This document shows, one piece after another, positions 9,990 to 17,150 of a stretch of 33,320 nt of DNA (positions are counted from its first letter, which is position 1; every line of letters starts with the position of its first letter). The notes under the pieces are model-generated. The model did no database searches, had not been told where the DNA came from, and saw nothing but the letters and a program-made list of their open reading frames with translations. Source of the stretch: a virus; IMG/VR virus record IMGVR_UViG_3300025889_018766, positions 1 to 33,320 of that record; one strand, given 5' to 3'. The position numbers and the translations under genes are program-made.

Positions 9990-10451
9990 TTATTTGCTAT
10001 ACTTCTTTTTTATTTCTTCAGCTTGCTTTTTACTTTCTGCTTCTCTTTGTCTTTCACCTTCATTGCCTTTAGAAAACAAATAATACTCACTGAGTATTAT
10101 TTTAAAGCATTCCATTGTCCAGTTTATTTGTTCTAATACTCCACCAGAATCTGGTAAATCGACTCTTTCTACAGCCATGCCAGAAAAAGACGGCATTAAA
10201 ACATGACAAAGCCAGAAAAGATCTATAACAGACCAGCAATCTTCACTTACTGCCAATGTGAGACATTCCCAAGAGTAAAGAGGCATCCCTCTCTCATCAA
10301 AACCTAATTTATGAGGAGGGAAAAGCCCCTTTTTATCTTCTTGAGGGATATATCTTCCTAAGCAATTTCTTTCTTCTTGCAACCCACTTTTAATGCAAGA
10401 ATTACAATCATACTTTAAGCCTAGGCAGTATCCTCTGATTGCGTTTCTAAG
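9990..10451 (-). CDS. Tail assembly chaperone, T-like part of G-T frameshift product
   Basis: This frame is read by a -1 shift out of the upstream G-like gene. After slipping on A AAA AAC (10457-10451) the ribosome enters the -1 frame, which is open from 10451 to the stop at 9990 (153 residues), passing the G stop at 10421. The fusion would be 284 residues. The new segment begins LRNAIRGYCLGLKYDCNSCI and has a Cys-rich motif (C-x6-C-x2-C, then another Cys), then a mixed helical region and a charged coiled C-terminus (QREAESKKQAEEIKKKYSK). A separate start at the TTG of 10382 would cut off the Cys motif and has no good SD. As in lambda gpGT, this product is expected to bind the tape measure protein and recruit tail tube subunits. 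Confidence 0.8.
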   Translation of the reverse strand, partial: LRNAIRGYCLGLKYDCNSCIKSGLQEERNCLGRYIPQEDKKGLFPPHKLGFDERGMPLYSWECLTLAVSEDCWSVIDLFWLCHVLMPSFSGMAVERVDLPDSGGVLEQINWTMECFKIILSEYYLFSKGNEGERQREAESKKQAEEIKKKYSK

Positions 10452-10843
10452 TTTTTTTCCTCTTCCTCAGAAACTGTAGAGTTGCCCATAACGTGATTAA
10501 ATATTTCGTTTAGTAATTCCATTTCATTGGTTGTAAAAACTTCAATTATTTTGCTTGGATCTGTTTCTGACACACCATCAATAGTTACATTTTTCCAGTT
10601 AAATGTATACTTTGTAATCACTTCACTAAGCATTTGCCAGTAAGAATTGAAATCTTCACTATTTATTGTTTCGTCTTCAATTTTAGACCTATTAGCATCA
10701 CCAATAAGATTTTGTATAAAAAAAACATCCTTTACCTTTAGTGGCTTATAGGATATTTCAATTCTTTCATCTTCTGACAGTTCATTGTTTCCTTCCCAAG
10801 TTGGGATAAACGTCAATTCTTTACTGCTAAACTTGAGGGGCAT
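10421..10843 (-). CDS. Tail assembly chaperone, G-like
   Basis: This 140-residue acidic protein begins MPLKFSSKELTFIP at an ATG with AAGGAG eight bases upstream. It sits between the major tail protein and the tape measure, exactly where siphophages encode the G/GT chaperone pair. It is helical in its second half and ends in a very acidic tail (VSEEEEKNLETQSEDTA). Near its 3' end lies an in-phase slippery heptamer, so a share of ribosomes should make the longer G-T fusion. The function is inferred from gene order, size and the frameshift; sequence similarity to lambda G itself is not apparent. Confidence 0.82.
   Translation of the reverse strand: MPLKFSSKELTFIPTWEGNNELSEDERIEISYKPLKVKDVFFIQNLIGDANRSKIEDETINSEDFNSYWQMLSEVITKYTFNWKNVTIDGVSETDPSKIIEVFTTNEMELLNEIFNHVMGNSTVSEEEEKNLETQSEDTA
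10451..10457 (-). promoter_or_regulatory. Programmed -1 frameshift slippery site A AAA AAC
   Basis: On the coding strand the G gene reads GAG GAA AAA AAC TTA in frame 0. The last seven bases before TTA form A AAA AAC, a canonical X XXY YYZ heptamer in the correct phase. The -1 frame is open past the G stop for 153 codons. GAGGAAGAGG just upstream could also act as an internal SD-like stimulator, as seen at some bacterial frameshift sites. A GCCTAGGC palindrome over the G stop may add a weak downstream structure. Confidence 0.85.
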
Positions 10844-10872
10844 ATATAATCTCCTTAGTAGGGTTTGTTGTA

Positions 10873-10899
10873 GTGGGAGCTTAATTCTTAAGCTCCCAC
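10873..10899 (-). other. Perfect 12-bp hairpin between major tail protein and chaperone G
   Basis: Arms GTGGGAGCTTAA and TTAAGCTCCCAC enclose a 3-base loop. It lies 13 bases after the major tail protein stop and about 30 bases before the G start. The transcript downstream of the stem (TACAACAAACC) has no U tract, so an ordinary intrinsic terminator is unlikely. It may protect the abundant tail protein message from 3' decay or reduce read-through to chaperone genes. Confidence 0.75.
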
Positions 10900-10912
10900 C
10901 AAATGTAACTAA

Positions 10913-12151
10913 TTACAGCATACGAACTTTAATAGAATCATTACCACTTGAACCTAAAGCAACGCCTGTCATTGAAACGCGAACCATTTCTTGCTCTGGA
11001 ACATCCAAAGAAGTAAAATCGAATTCGCTGTTAGCCATAATGATCTTTAGCGTCTTGTTTGCTTCGTTACCGATATTAACTTGAATATTCTGTGCCGTCT
11101 TAGTGACCATATTACCTAAAAGGGTTCCAAGCTCATCCTTCTTTACCAAAAAATCCAAGCTAAAGGTAACTGTTCTGCGATCCATACGCATAACACGGGA
11201 AGCCGAATCATAACCAACTTCCTCATTTAGCAATCCTCTATTGTCTTCAATGGTAATGTTACCGCCCAAGTGGTCTATCTGAGAGGTAGATCCATCCAAA
11301 GAAAGAGAGCCAATACGAGCATGGAGAGGAGATCCAGAAGTGCTTTCTGTTGGGTTATAAACCATAACGGCAACACCCGAAGAATGCGTAGCATCAAGCG
11401 TTTCGCCAAAAGCAATTTCTCCCGTAGTGTAGTTTACGGTATCAATTACGATACCATTGCCACCACCAGTATCAGAATCAACAGCACCCGCCGCTCCAAT
11501 CTTAACTACGCTTCCAACGGTAAACTGCTTCGGATTCGTAACTCTAAAAGTAGCCGCGCTAGTAGCAATATTTACATATCCATCAGCAATGCTTGAGTTG
11601 CCGGTAAATCCATAATCCTTGGCCTGTCCCCTATAAGTGATCTGGGCCAATCCATTGTTTCCGTTCGCGCCCCAAGCAATATCTGCTCCAGATACAATAG
11701 CACCACGAACCTGCTCACCCATTTCCGCAGTTCCCTGCGCTCCTCCAGTGCGAATACCACGGCGAATGGTCAGAGAAGAGGTGTGGGCCGTAGCAAGCGT
11801 ATACTCAATGTTCGTTGCATTAACTGTTTTGTTGCCGAATAGATTCTTCCACATAAAATCGTCATCGGGTTCGGTAGTAACCGAACCGCTTGGAAGGATT
11901 AATTTTGAAATTTCCCATTCAGCAGACTTACGTCCTTGATACCTTTCAAGGTGGTCGGCACTTCCAGAGCGATCTGGACGATATTCACGCTCTTCCGCTC
12001 CACCCAAACTTTCAGTTATAGTCCTAAAGGAATTAGCACCGTTTACGGTCTGGGCCGCACCATAGGTTGCCTCTTCTTCCACATATATAATTGTTTGACT
12101 GCCGGGGAAAAGTTCATTCGCCCCACCAATTAAAAAATCTTCTCTACTCAT
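10913..12151 (-). CDS. Major tail tube protein
   Basis: This protein of 412 residues begins MSREDFLIGGANELFPGSQT. I chose the ATG at 12149-12151, which has AAAAGGAGA upstream; a longer frame reaching 12292 would add a lysine-rich leader that is really the other-frame shadow of the upstream gene. The protein has Gly/Thr/Ser-rich beta-type sequence, a middle segment with FTVGSVVKIGAAGAVDSDTG that looks like an inserted Ig-like or beta domain, and a C-terminus (VRVSMTGVALGSSGNDSIKV) typical of tail tube proteins. It is followed by a strong hairpin and then the tail chaperones, the expected order. Its codons are somewhat richer in GC than those of its neighbours, in keeping with high expression. 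Confidence 0.82.
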   Translation of the reverse strand: MSREDFLIGGANELFPGSQTIIYVEEEATYGAAQTVNGANSFRTITESLGGAEEREYRPDRSGSADHLERYQGRKSAEWEISKLILPSGSVTTEPDDDFMWKNLFGNKTVNATNIEYTLATAHTSSLTIRRGIRTGGAQGTAEMGEQVRGAIVSGADIAWGANGNNGLAQITYRGQAKDYGFTGNSSIADGYVNIATSAATFRVTNPKQFTVGSVVKIGAAGAVDSDTGGGNGIVIDTVNYTTGEIAFGETLDATHSSGVAVMVYNPTESTSGSPLHARIGSLSLDGSTSQIDHLGGNITIEDNRGLLNEEVGYDSASRVMRMDRRTVTFSLDFLVKKDELGTLLGNMVTKTAQNIQVNIGNEANKTLKIIMANSEFDFTSLDVPEQEMVRVSMTGVALGSSGNDSIKVRML

Positions 12152-12365
12152 TTTCACTGCTCTCCTTTTTAATATCTTTTTTACTAAAGCTATCTTTTGT
12201 ATCTTCTTTCTCTGGCTTGGATGGGGTCGAAGCCTTTTTCTTCTTTTCTGATACCTCTTGGAAATTCTTATTAGGTGCTGAAGAAAGTTCAATTATGTCT
12301 CCATTCCTTATGCCAATAGAGCCATATCTGAAAACTCCTTCGCCAGTATACTTAAACTTAGGCAT
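12144..12365 (-). CDS. Small charged protein before major tail protein
   Basis: This 73-residue protein has an N-terminal beta-like part (MPKFKYTGEGVFRYGSIGIRNGDIIEL) resembling a small barrel, then a Lys/Glu/Ser-rich, probably disordered tail. Its stop overlaps the major tail protein start by eight bases, so the two are probably translationally coupled. Short proteins with an N-terminal F-x-Y-x-G-x-G pattern occur in phage head or tail operons, but I cannot assign a role. Confidence 0.7.
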   Translation of the reverse strand: MPKFKYTGEGVFRYGSIGIRNGDIIELSSAPNKNFQEVSEKKKKASTPSKPEKEDTKDSFSKKDIKKESSENE

Positions 12366-12374
12366 AGAGCCTCC

Positions 12375-12860
12375 TTATTTATGGGTTTTATTATGGGAAT
12401 TCTCAGACGCTCTTATGACATCATTCCCTCTAGTAACAACAACATTACCACCATCTACATCAACCTTCATTGGGACTTCTTCTTTATCCAACTTGTCCAA
12501 CTTATCAATTAGATCTTTGATAACCGCAAACTCTGGCTTTTCTTGCTTTTCACTTGCCCCTGCAATAGAAGCTAGCATTGAGATAAGAGCGGTAAGCGAA
12601 GACCCTAACAGCCCCATAACTGCGGCTATTTTATCTTGATCCAAGAAAAGGCTAGCCGCAACACCAATAACAACAATAATGGTGATGTAAACTAACCCAT
12701 TCTTTCCAATAGCCTTACCTGCAACTTCTTTAGCTGTAGAATTAGCCTCAAGCTTACTTAGTTCAGCCTTAATTGTCTCTTTATACATTCTAAGAGAATT
12801 AATCTGTTCTTTATAAGCTTTAAAGCCAGTTTTTTCTCCATCTTCAGATATCGTTTCCAT
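12375..12860 (-). CDS. Membrane protein with two transmembrane helices, holin-like candidate
   Basis: This 161-residue protein has an N-terminal coiled-coil-like region (residues 14-45), two predicted membrane helices (about 55-73, LVYITIIVVIGVAASLFL, and 79-101, a glycine/alanine-rich helix ending LASIAGA) with a very short loop between them, and a hydrophilic C-terminus. It is located inside the tail operon, seven bases after the tail terminator candidate, where a membrane protein is unexpected. Two helices with a tight hairpin are compatible with a holin or with a virion protein that inserts in the host membrane. No endolysin neighbour supports the holin option. Confidence 0.7.
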   Translation of the reverse strand: METISEDGEKTGFKAYKEQINSLRMYKETIKAELSKLEANSTAKEVAGKAIGKNGLVYITIIVVIGVAASLFLDQDKIAAVMGLLGSSLTALISMLASIAGASEKQEKPEFAVIKDLIDKLDKLDKEEVPMKVDVDGGNVVVTRGNDVIRASENSHNKTHK

Positions 12861-12867
12861 AACCCCC

Positions 12868-13359
12868 TCAAGTCATAGTTTCGACACGGATCTGTAATTG
12901 TCCTTCCTGTAAAAAAAATGTGCTTGCATCATCGCCTACTAGAGGCGAATACTCTTTACTGATACATATAACGTCATTTACGTTACCATTCATGGTTCTA
13001 TTTTCTAAAAAAACTTCTTCTATGCCCCTTATAGTCCTCATTGCTCTGCGCTTAAGATATTCTTCGTCTTCGCCTCTACTTATAAGGGCTATTGCAATGG
13101 TAACATCGTGATGTTCAATGCCGTATCTACTTTGCCCATCAAAAGGATTTAAATCTGTCCCTTCTGCTATAACGACAAGCAAAGGGTATCCCGGTGGGTT
13201 CAGTTTTTCAGACACAAACATAAACTGTTCGGGTATGTCCTCTAAAACGATACCGTCATTGTATTCTGCGTCTAATTCATTAAGCTTTGCAGGCAAATCA
13301 CTTTTTATTGTAGAAATAATTGTGTCAGCAACCCAAGCAATATCTCTTTTACCTGCCAT
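12868..13359 (-). CDS. Tail terminator / minor tail protein candidate
   Basis: This 163-residue protein follows the virion morphogenesis protein with a TAATG overlap (one shared base). The sequence has an alpha/beta pattern: a first helix (WVADTIISTIKSDLPAKLNEL), a central strand (PPGYPLLVVIAEGTDL), a strand with HHDVTIAIALISRG, a helix with YLKRRAMRTIRGIEEVFLE, and a final beta hairpin (LQEGQLQIRVETM). This order is that of lambda gpU-like and other tail terminator proteins that cap the tube and join it to the head. Position before the major tail protein agrees. The family assignment is by pattern and order only. Confidence 0.6.
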   Translation of the reverse strand: MAGKRDIAWVADTIISTIKSDLPAKLNELDAEYNDGIVLEDIPEQFMFVSEKLNPPGYPLLVVIAEGTDLNPFDGQSRYGIEHHDVTIAIALISRGEDEEYLKRRAMRTIRGIEEVFLENRTMNGNVNDVICISKEYSPLVGDDASTFFLQEGQLQIRVETMT

Positions 13360-13865
13360 TATCTAAGCCCTTCAAATTTTGGCAATTTTTTACTCACGGC
13401 ATACCTTAAAATTTTACTTGTCCAAGATCTTCTTCTTTTTTCTGCAACTCTAAATAAAGATCTCTGAGGCATGTTTTGAGTCCCTGTCATGTGGTATTTC
13501 GCATGAGGGACTTTAGTTCCTATTTCTAATGATTTTCTATTATAAACAGCGGCAAAATTGCTATCAGATGTATTAGTTAAAGACCGATACAGTTTTCCTG
13601 TGTCTTGCAGGATTTTCCTTTTGTTTTTTCCTCTTTTCTTTGCTATAGTCTTTGGACTCAAGTCGGCCCACTTCTCATATCCAGAAATAGCACCTCTTTT
13701 TCTGAACATTGTGCCTTGGGATTTAGCAAAATCTCCTGCTATCCATCTAAAAACAGGTCTAAAGTCATATAGCCTTTTTTCGATAAGCCCTAATCTAGCT
13801 AATGCTTCAGATGCATTTACTTCTATGCCTGTAGTTGCAGGTGCTTGACGTTTATTTCCGTTCAT
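13359..13865 (-). CDS. Virion morphogenesis protein (Mu gpG-like, neck/tail completion)
   Basis: This 168-residue basic protein matches the phage virion morphogenesis family (PF05069 type). Seen features are an N-terminal helix (EALARLGLIEKRLYDF), then W-A-D-L-S-P-K-T-I-A-K-K-R, ILQDTGKLYRSL, a beta region with IGTKVPHAKYHMTG, and MPQRSLFRVAEK. Members act in joining heads and tails. It lies between the connector-like protein and the tail terminator candidate, as in many siphophages and myophages. Confidence 0.85.
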   Translation of the reverse strand: MNGNKRQAPATTGIEVNASEALARLGLIEKRLYDFRPVFRWIAGDFAKSQGTMFRKRGAISGYEKWADLSPKTIAKKRGKNKRKILQDTGKLYRSLTNTSDSNFAAVYNRKSLEIGTKVPHAKYHMTGTQNMPQRSLFRVAEKRRRSWTSKILRYAVSKKLPKFEGLR

Positions 13866-13866
13866 A

Positions 13867-14370
13867 TTAGAAGTCTTGATCTCTTGTAAAAACTGGATCT
13901 TTGTCGTTTAAATTGGAATCTACATAAAAGCGAGATTTTGGTTGAAGCTCGTTTTTACGAAGATTATAAGCACCTTCTCTGGCGGCATTCGGCAATTCTA
14001 TTCTGCCAGTAGAAAAATCTTTCCACAGCATTTTTTGCTGTTCATATAAAGCTATAGCTTGAGGAGAAACACCTGCATTTCCTCCCCTCATTGCCATGTC
14101 TATACTAGCCGCTGAATTCAAAGCGTTGATTTTGCCTAAGATAGCTATAGAAGTAGCATTAGTCGAAGGAACAGGGACTACATACCCCATTTCCTTCAAC
14201 ATGCCATTCATAACATCAAAGTTATCTCTAATGTGAACAGTTAAAGCTTGCTTTTTAGTGGGCCTCGTAGTTGAATTTAAACTAACCCAAGGAATGTATG
14301 CTTCGATTCTTTCAAATGTAGCATAACAATCTACACTAAGCTCTAAATCTGCTGTTGCATTACGAGACAT
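13867..14370 (-). CDS. Head-tail connector-like protein
   Basis: This 167-residue protein starts MSRNATADLELSVDCYATFE one base after the preceding gene stops and ends one base before the next gene. The N-terminal LELSVDCYATFERIEAYIPW segment and the helical remainder are compatible with the adaptor/neck proteins that precede the tail terminator in many phages. I see no clear motif. The assignment is by order alone; it might instead be a tail completion protein. Confidence 0.45.
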   Translation of the reverse strand: MSRNATADLELSVDCYATFERIEAYIPWVSLNSTTRPTKKQALTVHIRDNFDVMNGMLKEMGYVVPVPSTNATSIAILGKINALNSAASIDMAMRGGNAGVSPQAIALYEQQKMLWKDFSTGRIELPNAAREGAYNLRKNELQPKSRFYVDSNLNDKDPVFTRDQDF

Positions 14371-14586
14371 TTAACCCTCTTTAAAATATACGTTTGCTTC
14401 GACTACGCCCCGATGTGACCAACCATTTTTAAGTAGATCTTCTCTCACATCACTACAAACAAAAATATTCATTTTGCCCTTTGATGCAGTAATCTTCTTC
14501 TTAGAAGATCCTCCCTCTATAATATTAACTTCTTTGTCGGTCTGGGAAGAAATAACATTTACCACTTCAAGTGCTGATTCATTCAT
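14371..14586 (-). CDS. Small hypothetical protein opening the tail operon
   Basis: This 71-residue protein (MNESALEVVNVISSQTDKEV) has a strong SD (AAAGGAGA) and is the first minus-strand gene after the divergent promoter region, so it begins the tail operon. Its pattern of short beta strands (KMNIFVCSDVREDLL, HRGVVEANVYF) suggests a small barrel or connector subunit, but I do not recognise the family. Confidence 0.6.
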   Translation of the reverse strand: MNESALEVVNVISSQTDKEVNIIEGGSSKKKITASKGKMNIFVCSDVREDLLKNGWSHRGVVEANVYFKEG

Positions 14587-14612
14587 TTTTGAGTCTCCTT
14601 TACTCTATTATA

Positions 14613-14644
14613 ATTTTCGGAGGAAAATACATTTCTACAGAAAT
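14613..14644. promoter_or_regulatory. Two adjacent inverted repeats in divergent promoter region
   Basis: ATTTTC-GGAG-GAAAAT (14613-14628) and ATTTCT-AC-AGAAAT (14631-14644) lie side by side between the two divergent genes. They share an ATTT-C / G-AAAT pattern and may be two half-strength operators for one dimeric regulator. The first overlaps the region just upstream of a TATAAT-like -10 (minus strand, 14609-14614), the second abuts the plus-strand -35. Confidence 0.4.
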
Positions 14645-14647
14645 ATA

Positions 14648-14675
14648 TTGACACCCAACAAAAGTAGCCTATACA
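14648..14675 (+). promoter_or_regulatory. Sigma70-type promoter of the plus-strand cytidylyltransferase gene
   Basis: A perfect -35 (TTGACA, 14648-14653) is followed after 16 bases by TATACA (14670-14675); TACATT two bases on is an alternative -10 with 18-base spacing. The transcript would start near 14683, with AGGAG at 14691-14695, five bases before the ATG at 14701. Confidence 0.65.
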
Positions 14676-14700
14676 TTATATATAAGGCAAAGGAGAATCA

Positions 14701-15099
14701 ATGAAAAAAGGTATTTTATTTGGGACTTTTGATGTTTGGCATCCCGGATATGCCTTAATGGTCAACGAGTCTAAGGAATATTGTGATTATCTTATCGTTG
14801 GACTACAAGCGGAAAACAGCAAAAAAAAACTATGCAATTCTATCCATGAGAGATTCATGGTATTAAAAAGCATAGCAGATATAGACGAAATAGCTATTTA
14901 TTCGTCAGAAGAGGAATTGTGCAACCTTTTGAGGTATTACAGGCCCGATTTTAGATTTTTAGGCACAGACTATCAAGACTCTGACAAATTTGCAGAAGTT
15001 AGAGGAAAATCCATATCTGGGGAAATTATATTCCTAAATAGAGATCACGGTTATAGCACTAGTCAGTTCAAAGAAAGACTAAGTAAAGTTAATATGTAG
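14701..15099 (+). CDS. TagD-like cytidylyltransferase with altered HxGH motif
   Basis: This is the only plus-strand gene in the window. The 132-residue protein matches the small nucleotidyltransferase family of glycerol-3-phosphate cytidylyltransferase (TagD), which makes CDP-activated polyols from CTP and a phosphate. The fingerprint GTFD (8-11), then HPGY (14-17) in place of HxGH, a helix with HERFMVLKSIADIDEIAIY, RPDFRFLGTDYQ and a late STSQFKERL (119-127) equivalent to the family's ISTT motif are visible. Tyr17 replaces the second catalytic His, so activity may be changed or lost. Length equals that of TagD. It has its own promoter and SD, and its 3' end overlaps the convergent radical SAM gene by 21 bases. 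Confidence 0.85.
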   Translation: MKKGILFGTFDVWHPGYALMVNESKEYCDYLIVGLQAENSKKKLCNSIHERFMVLKSIADIDEIAIYSSEEELCNLLRYYRPDFRFLGTDYQDSDKFAEVRGKSISGEIIFLNRDHGYSTSQFKERLSKVNM

Positions 15100-16233
15100 A
15101 GGCTCTATTCCAACAGGTCGATCTTCTTCTGATTCTATAAAACTATTTGTATTCTTTATGATTTCGGTAAATTGACATCTTTCACACGAAGTAGCTTTGA
15201 AGTCTTCCATATTTTTCTTTTTGCTTTCAGAATCCAACAACTCTTTAAATCGCATATTTTTTATTGACCCTACAAGCCCATGCTTGTTATAGGCATAAAC
15301 ACAGCATCTGTATAAATTTAAATCTCCACCTATATATTGAGTAAAATGTTGATAAGAGCAAAATTCAAAGTCTGGGTTTCCCTTATCAAGCTCATCGTAT
15401 TTTTCTGAAACCCTATTTATTACAGTAAACCTATTATCTGAAAAATCTTCTACTGCTTTTATTGCCAAATAATTCATGTCGTATCTAAATGCTTCGTAGG
15501 GCTTTGATCCTTCTGGATTAAACATTAACCCAATTCTAACATTATCAAATCCCCACTCTTTGTATAGCCTTACTGCATCATATATTTGCTTCCAGTTTCT
15601 GTCTGTAACAACAAACCCTGCACCCAACACCACATCATGTTCAACTTCGCTTAGATCTTTCTTTAACTCTTTTATGCCCTCTTCAAGTCGATCCCAAGCT
15701 TTTATCCCAACGCCTCTTTCTTCAGAATAATATTCTGGGGTTGAGGAATCTATAGAAACTCTAACCCACTTAAGCCTTTTTACTACATCTCTATGGCTTT
15801 TATTTATAAGCATATTGCCATTGGTAACCAAAGCCACTTCAAAGCCTTTATCTAAGGCATATGTGACGATTTCAACAAAGTCTGGATGGACAGTAGGCTC
15901 TCCACCTCCAGTGAACTGAATTGCCTTTACACCCATTACTTCACAATCATCTAAGATTTCAAAGCATTTTTGCTTATCTATCATTCTTCTGGGATTTCTC
16001 GCTTTTCTACTATTACCTTCTTCTATCTGGAAAAGCTCATTTGAAGAATATCCCGACATTCTGTAGGCACAAAAGCCGCAATCATGATTGCAAAAATCAG
16101 ATATAACTATTTCAACATGAACAGGGTATGGTTGTTCGCCATTCCTCAATGTTTCAATACTTTTTGTATGATATATTGGCTTAGAAGTAGAATACACATT
16201 ACCTTTTTTAAATTCTTGATCCAATTTATTCAC
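15079..16233 (-). CDS. Radical SAM enzyme with SPASM-like C-terminus
   Basis: This 384-residue protein has the radical SAM cluster motif C48-x3-C52-x2-C55 (SDFCNHDCGFCAYRM), the GGGEPT SAM-binding motif (109-114), a TNGN strand end (137-140) and a VRVSIDS strand (158-163). The C-terminal region carries Cys292, Cys310, Cys311, Cys350 and Cys353, in the style of a SPASM or Twitch auxiliary Fe-S domain. Such enzymes modify peptides, sugars or alcohols by radical chemistry. It is the last gene of the minus-strand glycan cassette and its product could form an unusual sugar or peptide modification; the substrate cannot be read. The 5' end overlaps the preceding gene by eight bases. Confidence 0.9.
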   Translation of the reverse strand: MNKLDQEFKKGNVYSTSKPIYHTKSIETLRNGEQPYPVHVEIVISDFCNHDCGFCAYRMSGYSSNELFQIEEGNSRKARNPRRMIDKQKCFEILDDCEVMGVKAIQFTGGGEPTVHPDFVEIVTYALDKGFEVALVTNGNMLINKSHRDVVKRLKWVRVSIDSSTPEYYSEERGVGIKAWDRLEEGIKELKKDLSEVEHDVVLGAGFVVTDRNWKQIYDAVRLYKEWGFDNVRIGLMFNPEGSKPYEAFRYDMNYLAIKAVEDFSDNRFTVINRVSEKYDELDKGNPDFEFCSYQHFTQYIGGDLNLYRCCVYAYNKHGLVGSIKNMRFKELLDSESKKKNMEDFKATSCERCQFTEIIKNTNSFIESEEDRPVGIEPLHINFT

Positions 16234-16957
16234 CTAGTCTTTTATTGTATTTTTCTATTATGCCGTCTACGAAATTATTTTCATGGAATGAAAATACATA
16301 AGGAAGCCCGTTCCCTTTTTCTAGCGCATCACCTAAACATTGCTCAATGCTCCATCTATTGGTGCATTCTATATTTGCAATGTGTCGTGCAAAGTCAGAC
16401 TTCACAATGAAAAAGCTATAATTGAAGTCAGAATTATCGTCTTTTTGTATTCTACCTCTATTTAGCCCATGCTTAATTTCAATATATGTTTTATCGCTAC
16501 TTGGATACTCTGAACCTAAGGTTCTTGAACATGCGATGTCGCAATCAAAGCTACTCATAAGTTCTATTATATTCTTTATGCCATGCATGTTCATTATTAG
16601 CGTACTGCCATCTACGAAAACAATGTATTCTATCTTTTCAATATGTGATACATTGCCATTACTGGTTTCTGATTCCTTAGTGAGATTAGCAAATTGATTA
16701 AATAGAATTCTTATGTCTCTTAAAAGTCTTTGCGTCTTAACTTCATATTCGGAATAATCATTTCTTAGGTCTAAAGCGGTGTTGTAATATTTATATTTAG
16801 ATGTTTTTATAGAGTTTATTTTTGCTGATAAATATTTGTCTTTTTCTTCAGATGAATGCAAGATGCTTATATATGAAAACCTACTTCCTACAGATGAAAT
16901 TGTACTAAAAGCAGTTTCTGAATTTTTATCTATAGAAATACATAAACCTAAAGCCAT
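16226..16957 (-). CDS. Unknown protein, possible GT-A-like glycosyltransferase
   Basis: The 243-residue protein begins with a strand (MALGLCISIDKNS), has a helical insertion with many charged residues (about 40-105), then EYIVFVDGSTLIM (110-122). A strand ending in VD-x-S/D is where GT-A glycosyltransferases place their DxD metal site; here the third position is Ser, so the motif is not complete. The later KHGLNRGRIQ and YSFFIVKSDFARHI segments recall acceptor-site regions of such enzymes. It overlaps the radical SAM gene by eight bases. Glycosyltransferase is a guess from context and fold pattern. Confidence 0.4.
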   Translation of the reverse strand: MALGLCISIDKNSETAFSTISSVGSRFSYISILHSSEEKDKYLSAKINSIKTSKYKYYNTALDLRNDYSEYEVKTQRLLRDIRILFNQFANLTKESETSNGNVSHIEKIEYIVFVDGSTLIMNMHGIKNIIELMSSFDCDIACSRTLGSEYPSSDKTYIEIKHGLNRGRIQKDDNSDFNYSFFIVKSDFARHIANIECTNRWSIEQCLGDALEKGNGLPYVFSFHENNFVDGIIEKYNKRLGE

Positions 16958-16958
16958 T

Positions 16959-17150
16959 TTATTTGATTCTATTATAAAAGCTTAAAACTTTAGATTGGTC
17001 TTTAGATTTGTAAACTACTCTTTCCGCATTTCTATTATCTACTATACAGAACACAATTTCATATCTTGGAATAAAAGCAAATTCAACTTCATCACCTTCC
17101 AAGTATTTCTTCCTTGCCTCTTCTGGAGATTTTTCAGAATTCATTGTCAT
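16959..17150 (-). CDS. Small hypothetical protein in glycan cassette
   Basis: This 63-residue protein (MTMNSEKSPEEARKKYLEGD) has a helix and then a beta pattern (EVEFAFIPRYEIVFCIVDN, then RVVYKSKDQSKVLSFYNRIK). The start is not certain: ATG codons at 17177, 17150 and 17144 are all in frame, and no strong SD precedes any of them. The 17150 start gives a 17-base overlap with the upstream gene and fits coupled translation. Function unknown. Confidence 0.5.
   Translation of the reverse strand: MTMNSEKSPEEARKKYLEGDEVEFAFIPRYEIVFCIVDNRNAERVVYKSKDQSKVLSFYNRIK

Noticed and set aside
9990-10382. Separate second chaperone gene starting at TTG 10382
   Set aside because: No good SD precedes the TTG and the same frame continues upstream without a stop to the slippery heptamer, so a frameshift product is the better explanation.
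12152-12292. Longer N-terminus for the major tail protein
   Set aside because: The extra 47 residues are lysine- and arginine-rich, overlap the 73-residue gene in another frame, and the ATG at 12151 has a strong SD.
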